Shown: one piece after another, positions 5,128 to 13,324 of the stretch
Position numbering within the stretch: the stretch's first letter is position 1
Layout: each line of letters starts with the position of its first letter
DNA from: a virus
Length of the DNA stretch: 64,000 nucleotides
Virus record (IMG/VR): IMGVR_UViG_3300025141_016305
Span: 1 to 64,000 of that record
Reading direction: 5' to 3' (one strand)
The notes under the pieces: generated by a model
What the model was told of the DNA's origin: nothing
Seen by the model: only the letters and a program-made list of their open reading frames with translations
Databases searched by the model: none
Translations under genes and position numbers: made by a program

Positions 5128-7733
5128 TATTCCAGCCTTTGCAGCCCTGTGGAGACCTTAAACATCGATTCTACGTTTGACAGTCTCTTAACATCCTTAA
5201 TAATTCTTGCTTTTACGTCTTCGGGAGCGTTAAACTCACCAGGCACAGAAGGTATAAACTTAATAGCCAAACCTGCGATATACCTTCTTTCTCCAATCTT
5301 CTTATTTCTTATCGCCACGGTAACAATAGTTACATTGGGCAAGGCGCGGAGGTCCGCTAGGATGTCATCAAGACCCCTGGCTTTTTCACTCTCCACCGTG
5401 AGACTATAAGAGATCATACAGTGAAACTTGTATATACCTCTCTGTCTTGATCTTCCTTTTTCCTCTTTTATGTTTAACTCTTCCTTTATAGTATCATAAA
5501 ATTTATCTTTTGTCATTAACTTTTTCCTAAAGAATTTATCTATTTCTTCTTGCAGTTGATTTTTAGCCCACGGCGGGATCTCTCTGGGGTTGTTTAGCCA
5601 TTCTTTAGCCAGTTGGCGAATGTCTCTTAAGATCTGTTCCCTCTCTTCTCCTTTTGCTTGATCAAACTTTGGAGATTTACCTGTTGATCTCACGATCTGC
5701 CCGCGCAACTTTTCCGCAAATACAGGATTAAAATACCCTTTATCGACAAGATACTTCGTAAAGTCCAAACTAAGAAGGCCTTCGTCGGCCGCGGATTTCA
5801 GTTGCCTTGAATAGGATTTTCCTGCGAGGGACCAATAGACACCTTGCGGCCCGATGCGGGACGTCCAAAATGCAATACTTTCGCCAGAAAGTGATTTTAC
5901 ATTTAATAGTTTAATTTTGTCAGGATCACTAACCTTTTTATTTAAAATGAGTGGCATTCTATCATTTTCACTCATCGAGTAGTGACGGCCCTGCTCTATA
6001 TCATCGAGGATCTCTTCAACTAGTTCGCCAGACATGCCCTTTGATGAAGATATAACAGAATTCACTCTGCCGGCGCCGGCTTGGATGAGACTGCTAAAGG
6101 GGCCGGCGGACTGCATTTTATAAATTTTTAAAACTTTATTTTCATCAGGATTGGCACCTTTGACGTATTCGTGCATTGCCTGCCCGTAAGGCTTCGCCAT
6201 GCTATCTAGAGGGATCTTATTAAGAGACAGAAGATTTCCCATAAGTTTTTCACTGATAAGGTGGTCTATTATCTCTTCTTTTATTGACAGTGGGGTCTCT
6301 GGCCCGCGCATAAAAGCGTGCATATAAAAGAATTTTTCATCTTTAAGTGGCTCTTTTTTGATTTCTTCTCCAAGCTCCGCCCAGGCCTGTGTCGCAAGGG
6401 ATTGGGCATCAACACCTTTAACAGGGCTATATGTCTCTGTTCTAATACCCATGACAGAAGCTACCTGGCGACCCAACACTGCAGACTTTAGGTTAGCTTT
6501 TAACAATTGGATCCTATGAGCTTCGGTGAGATTTCGGTTTCTGGATAAGCCATAAATATACTGTTGCTTTTGGGAATGAGACCAGTACTGGTCTGGTATC
6601 TCGTCATTCAGTTTTGCTATGATAAAATTAATAATATCTAGATCATCAGTATCCCTTGCCAGATCAATCCCTTGGGTGAGCTTCAACTGCCCAGTGAAAA
6701 ATAGATTTTTGAGTTCTTCAATGGACAATATATTAAAGTAGTCTGGACTATCTTTGTGGTCAAGCTCAGATGCTTGTAACCACTGCTTTATCATTGGTCT
6801 GTATTTCTCTATAGGTGGATCGTTTTGGCGTCCCTTAATTTGATAAACCTTATTGTTGCTGGCGCCAACATCTATTGTCGCATGCGGCTTGTTACCCGGA
6901 GACCTCAAAGAATATACAATTATCTCTCCTGATGAAACTACATCGCAGTAGCCCCCGACACAGTGACCCATGGCACAACCTTCAATATCCAAGTCGTTTA
7001 TTGCACTTCGGATCTTAAACTCGGGGCGATCATGCTCATCCACATCCTTTGCATCGTAGTACTCCTGGAATTCTTGTAATTCTTCATAATCATGAGCCCA
7101 GCCACACTTTAAGCCTTCTTCCTTTGTATAATCTCTTTCTCCTGCCGTGGGATCAACTTCGACTATAGAATATCCATTACTAAATTTATAAACTACTTTT
7201 TTGCCAACATACTTAAGCTTTCCGGATGTCAGCTCATCTTTACCAACCAAGCCGGCAGCGAGTTGGTGATGCCATTGAGTTGCTAGGTCGTGTACTTGAT
7301 AGAATCCAAGGTTCCATAAATCTTTTGGCAGGTCATTGGCAGCGTTGATATAATCAGATATATACCTTACATCATTGTTGTAAATGCTTAAGTCTTCAAA
7401 TTGAGCGCCGAATCCTGGTGCGTGGGTGCCATCAGTCTCTTCAAAGTAAACTGAGTTGGCTAGCCATTTTGCGAACATCTTACGATTGTTGTTGGGAAAA
7501 TAATTGTCTGGTAGGGACTCTACCCAGGAGACCATTTCGCTAGGAAATACTGGATTAAGTTCTTCTGGGTCGGCCTCCATCTTCTGAAGTCTTACGAAGT
7601 AATCTCTCACCTCTTCGTCGGGATTCTTAGGAACCTCCTTTTTGAGGTGATCAATGTTAATGTTTCTTAGAATTTTGGCATCTTTTTTAGCTTCCGCCAA
7701 AAACTCTCGCCACTTATTATGAAAATTTGTCAT
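5127..7733 (-). CDS. 868-residue PcfJ-like protein with capsid-targeting-like N-terminus
   Basis: The N-terminus (MTNFHNKWREFLAE, then AKK) resembles the T4 capsid targeting sequence of internal protein III (MKTYQEFIAE), with a potential prohead-protease cut after Glu14. Residues about 175-310 resemble PcfJ-like proteins: GCAMGHCVGGYCD (252-264), IIVYSLRSPG, KPHATIDV, and VYQIKGRQNDPP (297-308). A long helical repeat-like middle follows. The last 100 residues form a compact alpha/beta domain (FHCMISYSLTVES, LPNVTIVTVAI, LAIKFIPS) of ferredoxin-like pattern. I infer a head-packaged protein that may be injected with the DNA; PcfJ function is poorly known. A motif ACTATTTATA lies just upstream. 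Confidence 0.7.
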   Translation of the reverse strand: MTNFHNKWREFLAEAKKDAKILRNINIDHLKKEVPKNPDEEVRDYFVRLQKMEADPEELNPVFPSEMVSWVESLPDNYFPNNNRKMFAKWLANSVYFEETDGTHAPGFGAQFEDLSIYNNDVRYISDYINAANDLPKDLWNLGFYQVHDLATQWHHQLAAGLVGKDELTSGKLKYVGKKVVYKFSNGYSIVEVDPTAGERDYTKEEGLKCGWAHDYEELQEFQEYYDAKDVDEHDRPEFKIRSAINDLDIEGCAMGHCVGGYCDVVSSGEIIVYSLRSPGNKPHATIDVGASNNKVYQIKGRQNDPPIEKYRPMIKQWLQASELDHKDSPDYFNILSIEELKNLFFTGQLKLTQGIDLARDTDDLDIINFIIAKLNDEIPDQYWSHSQKQQYIYGLSRNRNLTEAHRIQLLKANLKSAVLGRQVASVMGIRTETYSPVKGVDAQSLATQAWAELGEEIKKEPLKDEKFFYMHAFMRGPETPLSIKEEIIDHLISEKLMGNLLSLNKIPLDSMAKPYGQAMHEYVKGANPDENKVLKIYKMQSAGPFSSLIQAGAGRVNSVISSSKGMSGELVEEILDDIEQGRHYSMSENDRMPLILNKKVSDPDKIKLLNVKSLSGESIAFWTSRIGPQGVYWSLAGKSYSRQLKSAADEGLLSLDFTKYLVDKGYFNPVFAEKLRGQIVRSTGKSPKFDQAKGEEREQILRDIRQLAKEWLNNPREIPPWAKNQLQEEIDKFFRKKLMTKDKFYDTIKEELNIKEEKGRSRQRGIYKFHCMISYSLTVESEKARGLDDILADLRALPNVTIVTVAIRNKKIGERRYIAGLAIKFIPSVPGEFNAPEDVKARIIKDVKRLSNVESMFKVSTGLQRLE

Positions 7734-7754
7734 AAGAATTTAAAGCCTTTTTAC

Positions 7755-7764
7755 TATAAATAGT
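7755..7764 (-). promoter_or_regulatory. ACTATTTATA motif upstream of the 868-residue gene
   Basis: The minus strand reads ACTATTTATA about 20 bases before the ATG at 7733, within the near-palindrome TTTACTATAAATAGTAAA (plus strand). It is one of eight related sites upstream of genes in this window and is a candidate phage promoter core; the function is inferred from recurrence alone. Confidence 0.4.
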
Positions 7765-7780
7765 AAAATATATACAAGAG

Positions 7781-8131
7781 TTAATAGAATATTTGGACAA
7801 AGACTATCAAAAGCGATAAAAACAAACAAATCATAGTTTTTGTGGTGAACATGCTCTCACCTAACATATACCAAGTTAATACTGGAAAGATAATGAAGCC
7901 GGTGCAGGACCCTATAAATCTCGCTGACCATGCCGAGGAGGTTTCCTCTGCCACAAACTTCCAAGCATACCAAAATAGGATAGAAGCCGGGAAGCCGAAC
8001 AACACAGCGGCAAGAACCGGCTTGCTCTTCCAATGATCGCTCATTAATTGACTATTTACCTGAAACCATCCTAAAATTTGACCTGCAAAAAAAAGTAAAA
8101 TTCCCAGATATATTTTCACTAGTGAGTCCAT
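7781..8131 (-). CDS. Four-helix membrane protein, 116 residues
   Basis: Four hydrophobic segments are visible: about 6-25 (IYLGILLFFAGQILGWF), 38-57 (PVLAAVLFGFPASILFWYAW), 70-89 (ARFIGSCTGFIIFPVLTWYM) and 96-116. Charged residues are almost limited to the loops. The pattern resembles half of a small DMT-type transporter or a phage inner-membrane protein, but I cannot name a family. It overlaps the next upstream gene by 13 bases. Confidence 0.7.
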   Translation of the reverse strand: MDSLVKIYLGILLFFAGQILGWFQVNSQLMSDHWKSKPVLAAVLFGFPASILFWYAWKFVAEETSSAWSARFIGSCTGFIIFPVLTWYMLGESMFTTKTMICLFLSLLIVFVQIFY

Positions 8132-8460
8132 AAAGGAGACTGGCCAATTTTGATTCTGTAACCCTGCTCTACAACTTTTGAAGTATGCGTAATTATGGTG
8201 AAATCCGTAAAAGGTATTAATACAAACTTTCTTTGAGAATCTAAAGCAATATTAATATATTTGTCTAAACATTGTAATAAAATTCTTGTTGCAGAAGCGT
8301 GCTCTATTAAGTATGTTAAATTTAAGTCCGACTGTTTGTGATTGCCAGTATAGTGATCTCTTAACAATTCGTCTAAACGATGTAGCAGTGGTTCAGTCGA
8401 TGTCTTAATTAACTGTAAAACCTGAACTCTAACTTTTGAATCTTCTTCTTCTTCTTTCAA
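8119..8460 (-). CDS. Hypothetical protein, 113 residues
   Basis: Unrecognised. It starts with an acidic helix (MKEEEEDSKVRVQVLQLI) and continues with amphipathic helices (LLHRLDELLRDHY, ATRILLQCLDKYINIAL), ending in a beta-like segment. It is coupled to the glutaredoxin gene by a four-base ATGA overlap (8457-8460). No motif indicates function. Confidence 0.65.
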   Translation of the reverse strand: MKEEEEDSKVRVQVLQLIKTSTEPLLHRLDELLRDHYTGNHKQSDLNLTYLIEHASATRILLQCLDKYINIALDSQRKFVLIPFTDFTIITHTSKVVEQGYRIKIGQSPLWTH

Positions 8461-8708
8461 CAGTCTAATATCTCCAATAAATCTTGATATCCTCCCACTT
8501 TTTTAGTTAATCCAGTTTCCAGATCGTTTTCTAAAATTATTGGGACGGTTTGGTGTTCATAAAATAATTTATATTCTTCTAGGATAGTCAAGTGTTCTAC
8601 ATAATCTAAAAAAACATGACTAGTTTGTTTAGCTACACATATATCTGCTGCCATTCTGCAAAACGGACAATTGGACCTGCCGATAACTATGTATCTTTTT
8701 TCAGTCAC
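8457..8708 (-). CDS. Glutaredoxin
   Basis: A thioredoxin-fold redox protein of 83 residues. The active-site CPFC is at 14-17, the cis-proline motif TVPII is at 54-58, and VGGYQDL (71-77) matches the glutathione-binding GGxxDL end of glutaredoxins. It probably reduces disulfides with glutathione and could recycle the C-terminal cysteines of the phage ribonucleotide reductase, as T4 NrdC does. It overlaps both neighbours by a few bases. Confidence 0.92.
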   Translation of the reverse strand: MTEKRYIVIGRSNCPFCRMAADICVAKQTSHVFLDYVEHLTILEEYKLFYEHQTVPIILENDLETGLTKKVGGYQDLLEILDC

Positions 8709-8985
8709 TTAAAATCTTTTTTTTACTTTTTTGTTTACTGATTCCAAAAATATTTTCTACAGACCCATGTGCAATTATTTCGCTAATCTCAGGACCCTCA
8801 TTAAACTTTATTAATGAAAATTTGTCTTCCGAATAGGACAAGTTCTCCCTCAGCAAAAAATCGTTTATACCATCATAGTCGGTTGCAGATAGAATATTCA
8901 TCTTATTTAAATAAACATCTTTTAATTCAATTTTTCTATTATAACCATCGCTAGTTATTAGCAATTTTCTTATTTTTATTAACAC
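8701..8985 (-). CDS. Hypothetical protein, 94 residues
   Basis: Unrecognised. The protein is rich in Lys, Ile, Asp and Asn and begins with a strand-like LIKIRKLLIT. It ends in a basic tail (GISKQKSKKKILSD). No membrane helix or catalytic motif is evident. It overlaps the glutaredoxin gene by eight bases and may simply be co-transcribed with it. Confidence 0.6.
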   Translation of the reverse strand: MLIKIRKLLITSDGYNRKIELKDVYLNKMNILSATDYDGINDFLLRENLSYSEDKFSLIKFNEGPEISEIIAHGSVENIFGISKQKSKKKILSD

Positions 8986-8991
8986 ATTTCC

Positions 8992-9261
8992 TCACACATC
9001 AATCGATTTTAACACAACTGCGCCGATAAGGCCAATAACTGTCGTAAATAACGTCCAAATCATTCTGGAAGATGTATGCTTCCAGGATTCTAATTCTCTC
9101 AGGCGAGCATAAAGACCTTGGTCGGGGTTATAGACGGCTTCTTTGATTTTAGCGATATCCTCGCCCATCTCTTCTTGCTTGTCCTGCATCACCTCGATGC
9201 CGTTGCAGACTCTATCTAACTTGCTCTGTACCTCGAAAAAGTTCTCACTATTGTCGGACAT
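8992..9261 (-). CDS. Tail-anchored, holin-like membrane protein (XhlA-like)
   Basis: The frame is open to 9312 (TTG), but the ATG at 9261 has a perfect GGAGGG seven bases upstream, giving 89 residues. The protein has an N-terminal coiled-coil (FFEVQSKLDRVCNGIEVMQDK and onward), a conserved-looking linker (YNPDQGLYARLRELESWK) and a C-terminal membrane helix (WTLFTTVIGLIGAVVLKSI). This order matches hemolysin XhlA-type and marine-phage holin-like proteins. It could form or regulate the pore that releases the endolysin. Role inferred from topology. Confidence 0.65.
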   Translation of the reverse strand: MSDNSENFFEVQSKLDRVCNGIEVMQDKQEEMGEDIAKIKEAVYNPDQGLYARLRELESWKHTSSRMIWTLFTTVIGLIGAVVLKSIDV

Positions 9262-9285
9262 GGCTGGACCCTCCGTACTAGTACT

Positions 9286-9295
9286 AGTAAATAGT
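9286..9295 (-). promoter_or_regulatory. ACTATTTACT motif upstream of the holin-like gene
   Basis: A variant of the recurring ACTATTTAtA motif on the minus strand, about 25 bases before the ATG at 9261. It overlaps the 5' side of an ACTAGTACTAGTAC direct repeat. Candidate promoter only. Confidence 0.3.
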
Positions 9296-9298
9296 GAC

Positions 9299-10867
9299 TC
9301 AAGTCTCGACAATACTATGATTTGTCAGTAAAAGAGTGGCAGCTACTGATACAGCATTCTTAAGAGCACATCTAGTTACTTTTGCTGGGTCGATTATTCC
9401 TTCTTTTAGAAGATTTGACTTTTTGCCTGTTGAAAAGTTAATGCCCTCAAACTCTTTACAGTCAGAAACCTTCAGTGAAGCTACTTCAGAATTTAGTCCC
9501 GCGTTTTCTGACATGGTGTTGAATGGAGCCTTTAGGGCATTCTTAAAAATTGATAAGGCGGTTGATTGTTCCTCGTTGTCAAAATTCACTATCATATTTT
9601 TAGATATATTAAACAAAACCATACCTCCGCCGGGTACAATACCTTCCTGCTGTGCTGACTTTACAGCCTCTAGGGCGTCTTCGATACGATGTTTCTTTTC
9701 GATCATTTCTACTTCTGAAGATGCACCCACTCGGATAATAGCAACGCCAGAAGAAAGGCGAGTAATGCGATTCTGAAGTCGTTCGGCTTCATGAAGATCA
9801 TCAGTTCTTTCAATCTCTTCTTTAACTTTTTCAATTCTTTCCTCTATTTTTTCGTAGTTACCTTCTCCGTCGACGACCGTTGTCTCGCTTTTGCTGATCT
9901 CTATTGAGCTAGCAGATCCAAAATCACTCAACGAAACATTTGTTATTTTATGTCCCATAGATTGCTGGAAAAACTTAGCTCCGGTAGAAAGAGCAAGATC
10001 AGACATGATGGCTCTTCTTTCTTCTCCGTACCTTGGAGCCTTCACGGCGGCGACTTTCATCGAACCCCTCATAGAATTCATTATTAGCGCGGCTAGGGCT
10101 TGACCTTCGATTTCGTCCGCAATAATAATAAACGGCCTATTCTCTCTCGCAGCAATTTCAAGCGCTGGTAAGATTTCATTGACTTGTTCAATTTTGGAAT
10201 CAGTAATCAAAAAGATAGGTCTCTCATATTTGCAGGTTGATCTTCTCTCGTCTGTGACGAATGCATTGGCTATATATCCACTATCAAACCTAAAACCCTC
10301 GACGAGATCTAAAGTTGTCTCATGGGATCTTGCAGCCTCAATTGTTATTGAACCATTTTTGCCAACCTTATCAACAGCTGTAGCTACCAGGTTGCCAATC
10401 ACGGAATCGTTATTTGCAGAAATAGTTGCGATGTGTTCTATGTCTTCGGATGAAGATATAGGAGTTGCTACTTCGTTGATTGTTGTCAAGGCCACTTCGA
10501 GGCACTGCTCAAGGCCCCTCTTAATTTCAATTGGGCTAGTGCCCGTATTAATATATCTATCTGCCTGATTTAATATCTCTCTTGCTAGCACGGTAGATGT
10601 TGTGGTACCATCTCCGGCTTCGGCGTTGGTCATTGCTGATACTTGCTTTACAACTTCTGCCCCTGCATTAACATGCGGATCTTTAAAGGACACGTTTTGT
10701 GCAACGGTCACGCCGTCTTTTGTAACGAAAGGTCTTTTCCCTTTTTGTTGGATCAAAACATTTTGACCTTTTGGTCCAAGTGTAGTAGCTACGTAATCCG
10801 CCAAAGTATTGACGCCTTCAAGGACCTTGTTGCGGAGTTCGGTCCCATGGCTAAGTTGTGTGGTCAT
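9299..10867 (-). CDS. groL: Chaperonin GroEL (HSP60), phage-encoded
   Basis: Full-length group I chaperonin of 522 residues. The ATP site is intact: LGPKG (30-34), DGTTT (86-90), a catalytic Asp near 397 in EDALEAVKSA, and PGGGMVLF (412-419). The apical domain is complete (IIADEIEGQALAALIMNSMRG, VKAPRYGEERRA). The C-terminus lacks the GGM-repeat tail typical of bacterial GroEL and ends TNHSIVET. A GroES-like partner is encoded at 24228-24551. It probably folds phage capsid or other large proteins, as gp31-GroEL does for T4 gp23. A strong promoter at 10895-10923 suggests high early expression. Confidence 0.97.
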   Translation of the reverse strand: MTTQLSHGTELRNKVLEGVNTLADYVATTLGPKGQNVLIQQKGKRPFVTKDGVTVAQNVSFKDPHVNAGAEVVKQVSAMTNAEAGDGTTTSTVLAREILNQADRYINTGTSPIEIKRGLEQCLEVALTTINEVATPISSSEDIEHIATISANNDSVIGNLVATAVDKVGKNGSITIEAARSHETTLDLVEGFRFDSGYIANAFVTDERRSTCKYERPIFLITDSKIEQVNEILPALEIAARENRPFIIIADEIEGQALAALIMNSMRGSMKVAAVKAPRYGEERRAIMSDLALSTGAKFFQQSMGHKITNVSLSDFGSASSIEISKSETTVVDGEGNYEKIEERIEKVKEEIERTDDLHEAERLQNRITRLSSGVAIIRVGASSEVEMIEKKHRIEDALEAVKSAQQEGIVPGGGMVLFNISKNMIVNFDNEEQSTALSIFKNALKAPFNTMSENAGLNSEVASLKVSDCKEFEGINFSTGKKSNLLKEGIIDPAKVTRCALKNAVSVAATLLLTNHSIVET

Positions 10868-10894
10868 TATAACTCGCTTTCATGTGATGTATAT

Positions 10895-10923
10895 ACTATA
10901 ATATATTTTTAGGTAAATGTCAA
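10895..10923 (-). promoter_or_regulatory. Sigma-70-type promoter for groEL
   Basis: On the minus strand TTGACA (10918-10923) is followed by 17 bases and TATAGT (10895-10900), 28 bases before the groEL start codon. Both boxes are close to consensus, so host RNA polymerase could transcribe this gene directly. Confidence 0.8.
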
Positions 10924-10929
10924 GGGGTT

Positions 10930-12474
10930 TTATTCAGAAAAACCAAAACTCAACTGAGTGTCATCGGCTTTTTCTACTGAGGCAATGGCTTCATCTGTAG
11001 CCTCTTTCAGTAACTCAAGATCTTGTGTTGCAGCAAGTGCGTGCTGCTTTCTCCCTTCTCCATCTTGCGACCCCAAGAAGTATTTAGATACGTTATCGTT
11101 AAACCTTCCCAAAAAGGTATAGACTGGGGTGATTGTCTTTTTCATAATATCGCCATAAAGTAGCCATGTTTTTTTCAGCTGCTCATCGCCCAATAACACA
11201 TAAGCTATTTCTCTTTCATTTGCTATACTCTTCGCTTGATCTGGCGTGAACTCAAACTGTTCTTTTTTGATGTAGCCGCGGGTCTTTCTAAGTGCTGCTA
11301 TTATTTCGTTTTTGTCTCCAGTGCTTATAGCTTGCTGCACTGCATTGAACTGTTCACCGGACCCAAACAACCTAGTGGCTTTGACGCTCTTTGTATAATC
11401 TTCTTCCGAATACCCTATAACTGCAGAAGGCAAGTCATCAGCGGCTTGAATCGCTGACATTAATCTTTGTTTTTCTTGTTCTCCCTTCTTTCCTCTTAGA
11501 GAGAAGTTAGATTTTCCCCCAACCCTTTGTGAGAATCGAACCTGGAAGACTCTATCTCCTAGATCTTGAAGTGCTGCGACTAACTCTTCTTTGTTTTCTA
11601 CATTTTTTGTTGCCTTTGCAAATTTCTTGAATGGATCATAAAATACTTGTATGTAATTTGCAAGAGTAATTTCAAACTCGCTAAATAATAGGCTATCGGA
11701 AGCACCGGAACCAGAGCGTCTTGCATCTAAATAAACAACGTGATCACGGCCCCCGGCAAAGTGCTCCACCATGTTTCTCCAAGAACCCTTAACAGCAGTT
11801 TTAGGGTTAAGAAGTTTCAAAGAATACTCTCTATCACCAAGCTGGACGTCCGTTATTGGCTTTCCTGTGGCGTCATCTTCTGCTTCTACATCTGTAATCT
11901 GCACAGACCCTTCTCCAAATAATCCAGCGAGAAAGCCTTCAAAAATAAACCCACCAGCAGCCTCAGTAAATTGTGCCAATATTGTACTTAGCACCTCCAG
12001 TACAACCATAGTTGAAAGAACTTCTCCGACAGATGCCAGCTGAACTTCTCCAGTCGCTACATTATTGATGTGTGCTAGTTTTTCTTCCAAAGTACCACCG
12101 GGAATGCCTCGGGTAAAGCCTTCAATAATTTGCCTGTCGCGAGACTCAGGCACTCCCCAATCTTCCGAGATTCTTAATTTTGGCAGGCCGAGTTTGATTT
12201 CTTCTGCCGTAGGTTCATTTTCTTTCTCTAATATGATTTGATCGAGAGTCTTATTCTCGTTCAACATAGAACGAGATAAAGCGGAATAATCAATGCCAGA
12301 GAAGATTTCTAAAAGAGTATTTTGAAAGAAATCGTCCGAAAGAAGAGATCTCTGCTTGTTTGTTAGTGTCTTTTTTTGATCTTTCCAGACCTCTTCAAAC
12401 AAGGAAAATAGCCCATCCTTTGAAGATATCGTTTGTTTTTTATTCTCAGAAAGCACTTCTCTATACCAAGTCAT
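10930..12474 (-). CDS. 514-residue putative internal head protein with capsid-targeting-like N-terminus
   Basis: The reading frame extends to 12492, but that ATG is part of the ribosome-binding site GGAGGAGA of the ATG at 12474, which I choose. The protein then begins MTWYREVLSE|NKK, matching the ten-residue T4 capsid targeting peptide (MKTYQEFIAE) with a possible prohead-protease cut after Glu10. The rest is unrecognised: a Gly/Ala-rich hydrophobic stretch (about 155-200, VVLEVLSTILAQFTEAAGGFIFEGFLAGLFGEG) could insert in a membrane or bury in a core, then an alpha/beta region with WRNMVEHFAGGRDHVVYLDARR. I infer a packaged protein that may enter the cell with the DNA. Confidence 0.7.
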   Translation of the reverse strand: MTWYREVLSENKKQTISSKDGLFSLFEEVWKDQKKTLTNKQRSLLSDDFFQNTLLEIFSGIDYSALSRSMLNENKTLDQIILEKENEPTAEEIKLGLPKLRISEDWGVPESRDRQIIEGFTRGIPGGTLEEKLAHINNVATGEVQLASVGEVLSTMVVLEVLSTILAQFTEAAGGFIFEGFLAGLFGEGSVQITDVEAEDDATGKPITDVQLGDREYSLKLLNPKTAVKGSWRNMVEHFAGGRDHVVYLDARRSGSGASDSLLFSEFEITLANYIQVFYDPFKKFAKATKNVENKEELVAALQDLGDRVFQVRFSQRVGGKSNFSLRGKKGEQEKQRLMSAIQAADDLPSAVIGYSEEDYTKSVKATRLFGSGEQFNAVQQAISTGDKNEIIAALRKTRGYIKKEQFEFTPDQAKSIANEREIAYVLLGDEQLKKTWLLYGDIMKKTITPVYTFLGRFNDNVSKYFLGSQDGEGRKQHALAATQDLELLKEATDEAIASVEKADDTQLSFGFSE

Positions 12475-12496
12475 ATTACAGTTCTCCTCCAACTAA

Positions 12497-13210
12497 TTAG
12501 ATTATTTCGTCAGCAATACCCATTTTTATCGCTTCTTCTGCCGAGAAGTATGTATCTTTTTGGGTTTTCAAAATCTTGCGAATTTTTGCCGGGGTTAATT
12601 TTGTGTAATTCGCTAGACACTTTATATAACTATCTTGGACCCACTTGATCTCCTCTAGTTCGTTTTCCATTGAAAAGATGGTCCCTCCGGTGCCGGCCAT
12701 TACGTTGTGTAGCATGACTCTACAATTTCTGCCTATCTTTCTCTTGCCTGGGGTTCCGGCGGCGAGGATTGGCACACCAGCTGACATTACCTTTCCGATA
12801 CCGATGGTCTCAATGTCACAAGTTGCCCCTTTAATCGAATCCATAACATCAATAATCGAAAACATATCCGAAGCAGTGCCACCATGAGTTGAAACATACA
12901 TATTAATATTTCTTGCAACCATAATTGGCGAACTTTCCGGATCGGAAGGGTCCTCTAGCATAGTAGTTATAGCTGAGTTTTGAAAAAACAAAAGCGCAGC
13001 AACGACTTCTGATCCTCTCTTCTCTGTTATATCTCCATATAAATTTATAGTTCTTAACTCTGGATGTTCTTGTTCTGGAGGGTGAATGTTGTTAACAATA
13101 ATAAATTGTTCTTCTAATTTTTTCTTTTTTTTCTTTTGCTTTTCTTTCTTTTGCTTTTCTTTCTTTTGCTTTTCTTCTGCGGAAGGCAACGTGGAAACTC
13201 TTTTTATCAC
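12497..13210 (-). CDS. clpP: ClpP-family serine protease with Lys-rich N-terminal extension
   Basis: The protease core (about 50-237) matches ClpP (peptidase S14), with an apparently intact Ser-His-Asp triad: Ser143 in KVMSAGVP, His168 in RVMLHNV and Asp219 in QKDTYFSAEEA. Residues 13-32 are a Lys/Glu/Gln repeat encoded by tandem pyrimidine-rich DNA, not seen in usual ClpP. The start is GTG with AAGGAG five bases upstream. A T4-type prohead protease is present elsewhere, so this enzyme is probably not the main head protease. It may degrade host proteins or work with a host Clp ATPase. It has its own promoter after a terminator. Confidence 0.9.
   Translation of the reverse strand: MIKRVSTLPSAEEKQKKEKQKKEKQKKKKKKLEEQFIIVNNIHPPEQEHPELRTINLYGDITEKRGSEVVAALLFFQNSAITTMLEDPSDPESSPIMVARNINMYVSTHGGTASDMFSIIDVMDSIKGATCDIETIGIGKVMSAGVPILAAGTPGKRKIGRNCRVMLHNVMAGTGGTIFSMENELEEIKWVQDSYIKCLANYTKLTPAKIRKILKTQKDTYFSAEEAIKMGIADEII
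13120..13174. repeat. Pyrimidine-rich tandem repeat in clpP
   Basis: The plus strand carries repeats of a 15-base unit (CTTTTCTTTCTTTTG) plus flanking T/C runs, encoding the Lys/Glu/Gln-rich residues about 13-32 of the ClpP-like protein. Such repeats are prone to slippage; the visible units keep the frame. Confidence 0.75.
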
Positions 13211-13243
13211 TTTTTCTCCTTATGTTAGTGATTTTGTTCTTAC

Positions 13244-13272
13244 ATTATACAATATCTTTACCAAAAAAACAA
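13244..13272 (-). promoter_or_regulatory. Promoter for clpP
   Basis: The minus strand has a perfect TATAAT (13244-13249), with TTGTTT (13267-13272) 17 bases upstream. It directly follows the terminator of the preceding gene, so the clpP transcript seems to start here. Confidence 0.55.
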
Positions 13273-13275
13273 CAA

Positions 13276-13301
13276 AAAAGCCCCATGGGGCTGGGGCTTT
13301 T
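13276..13301 (-). terminator. Rho-independent terminator after the 189-residue gene
   Basis: Minus-strand AAAAGCCCC and GGGGCTTTT form a nine-bp stem around an eight-base loop, followed by further Ts. It ends the transcript of the gene at 13325-13894. Confidence 0.85.
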
Positions 13302-13324
13302 ATGAGTGACGAGTGTATTATGTT

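Noticed and set aside
12475-12492. Upstream ATG of the 514-residue gene
   Set aside because: Its codons are themselves the GGAGGAGA ribosome-binding site of the ATG at 12474.
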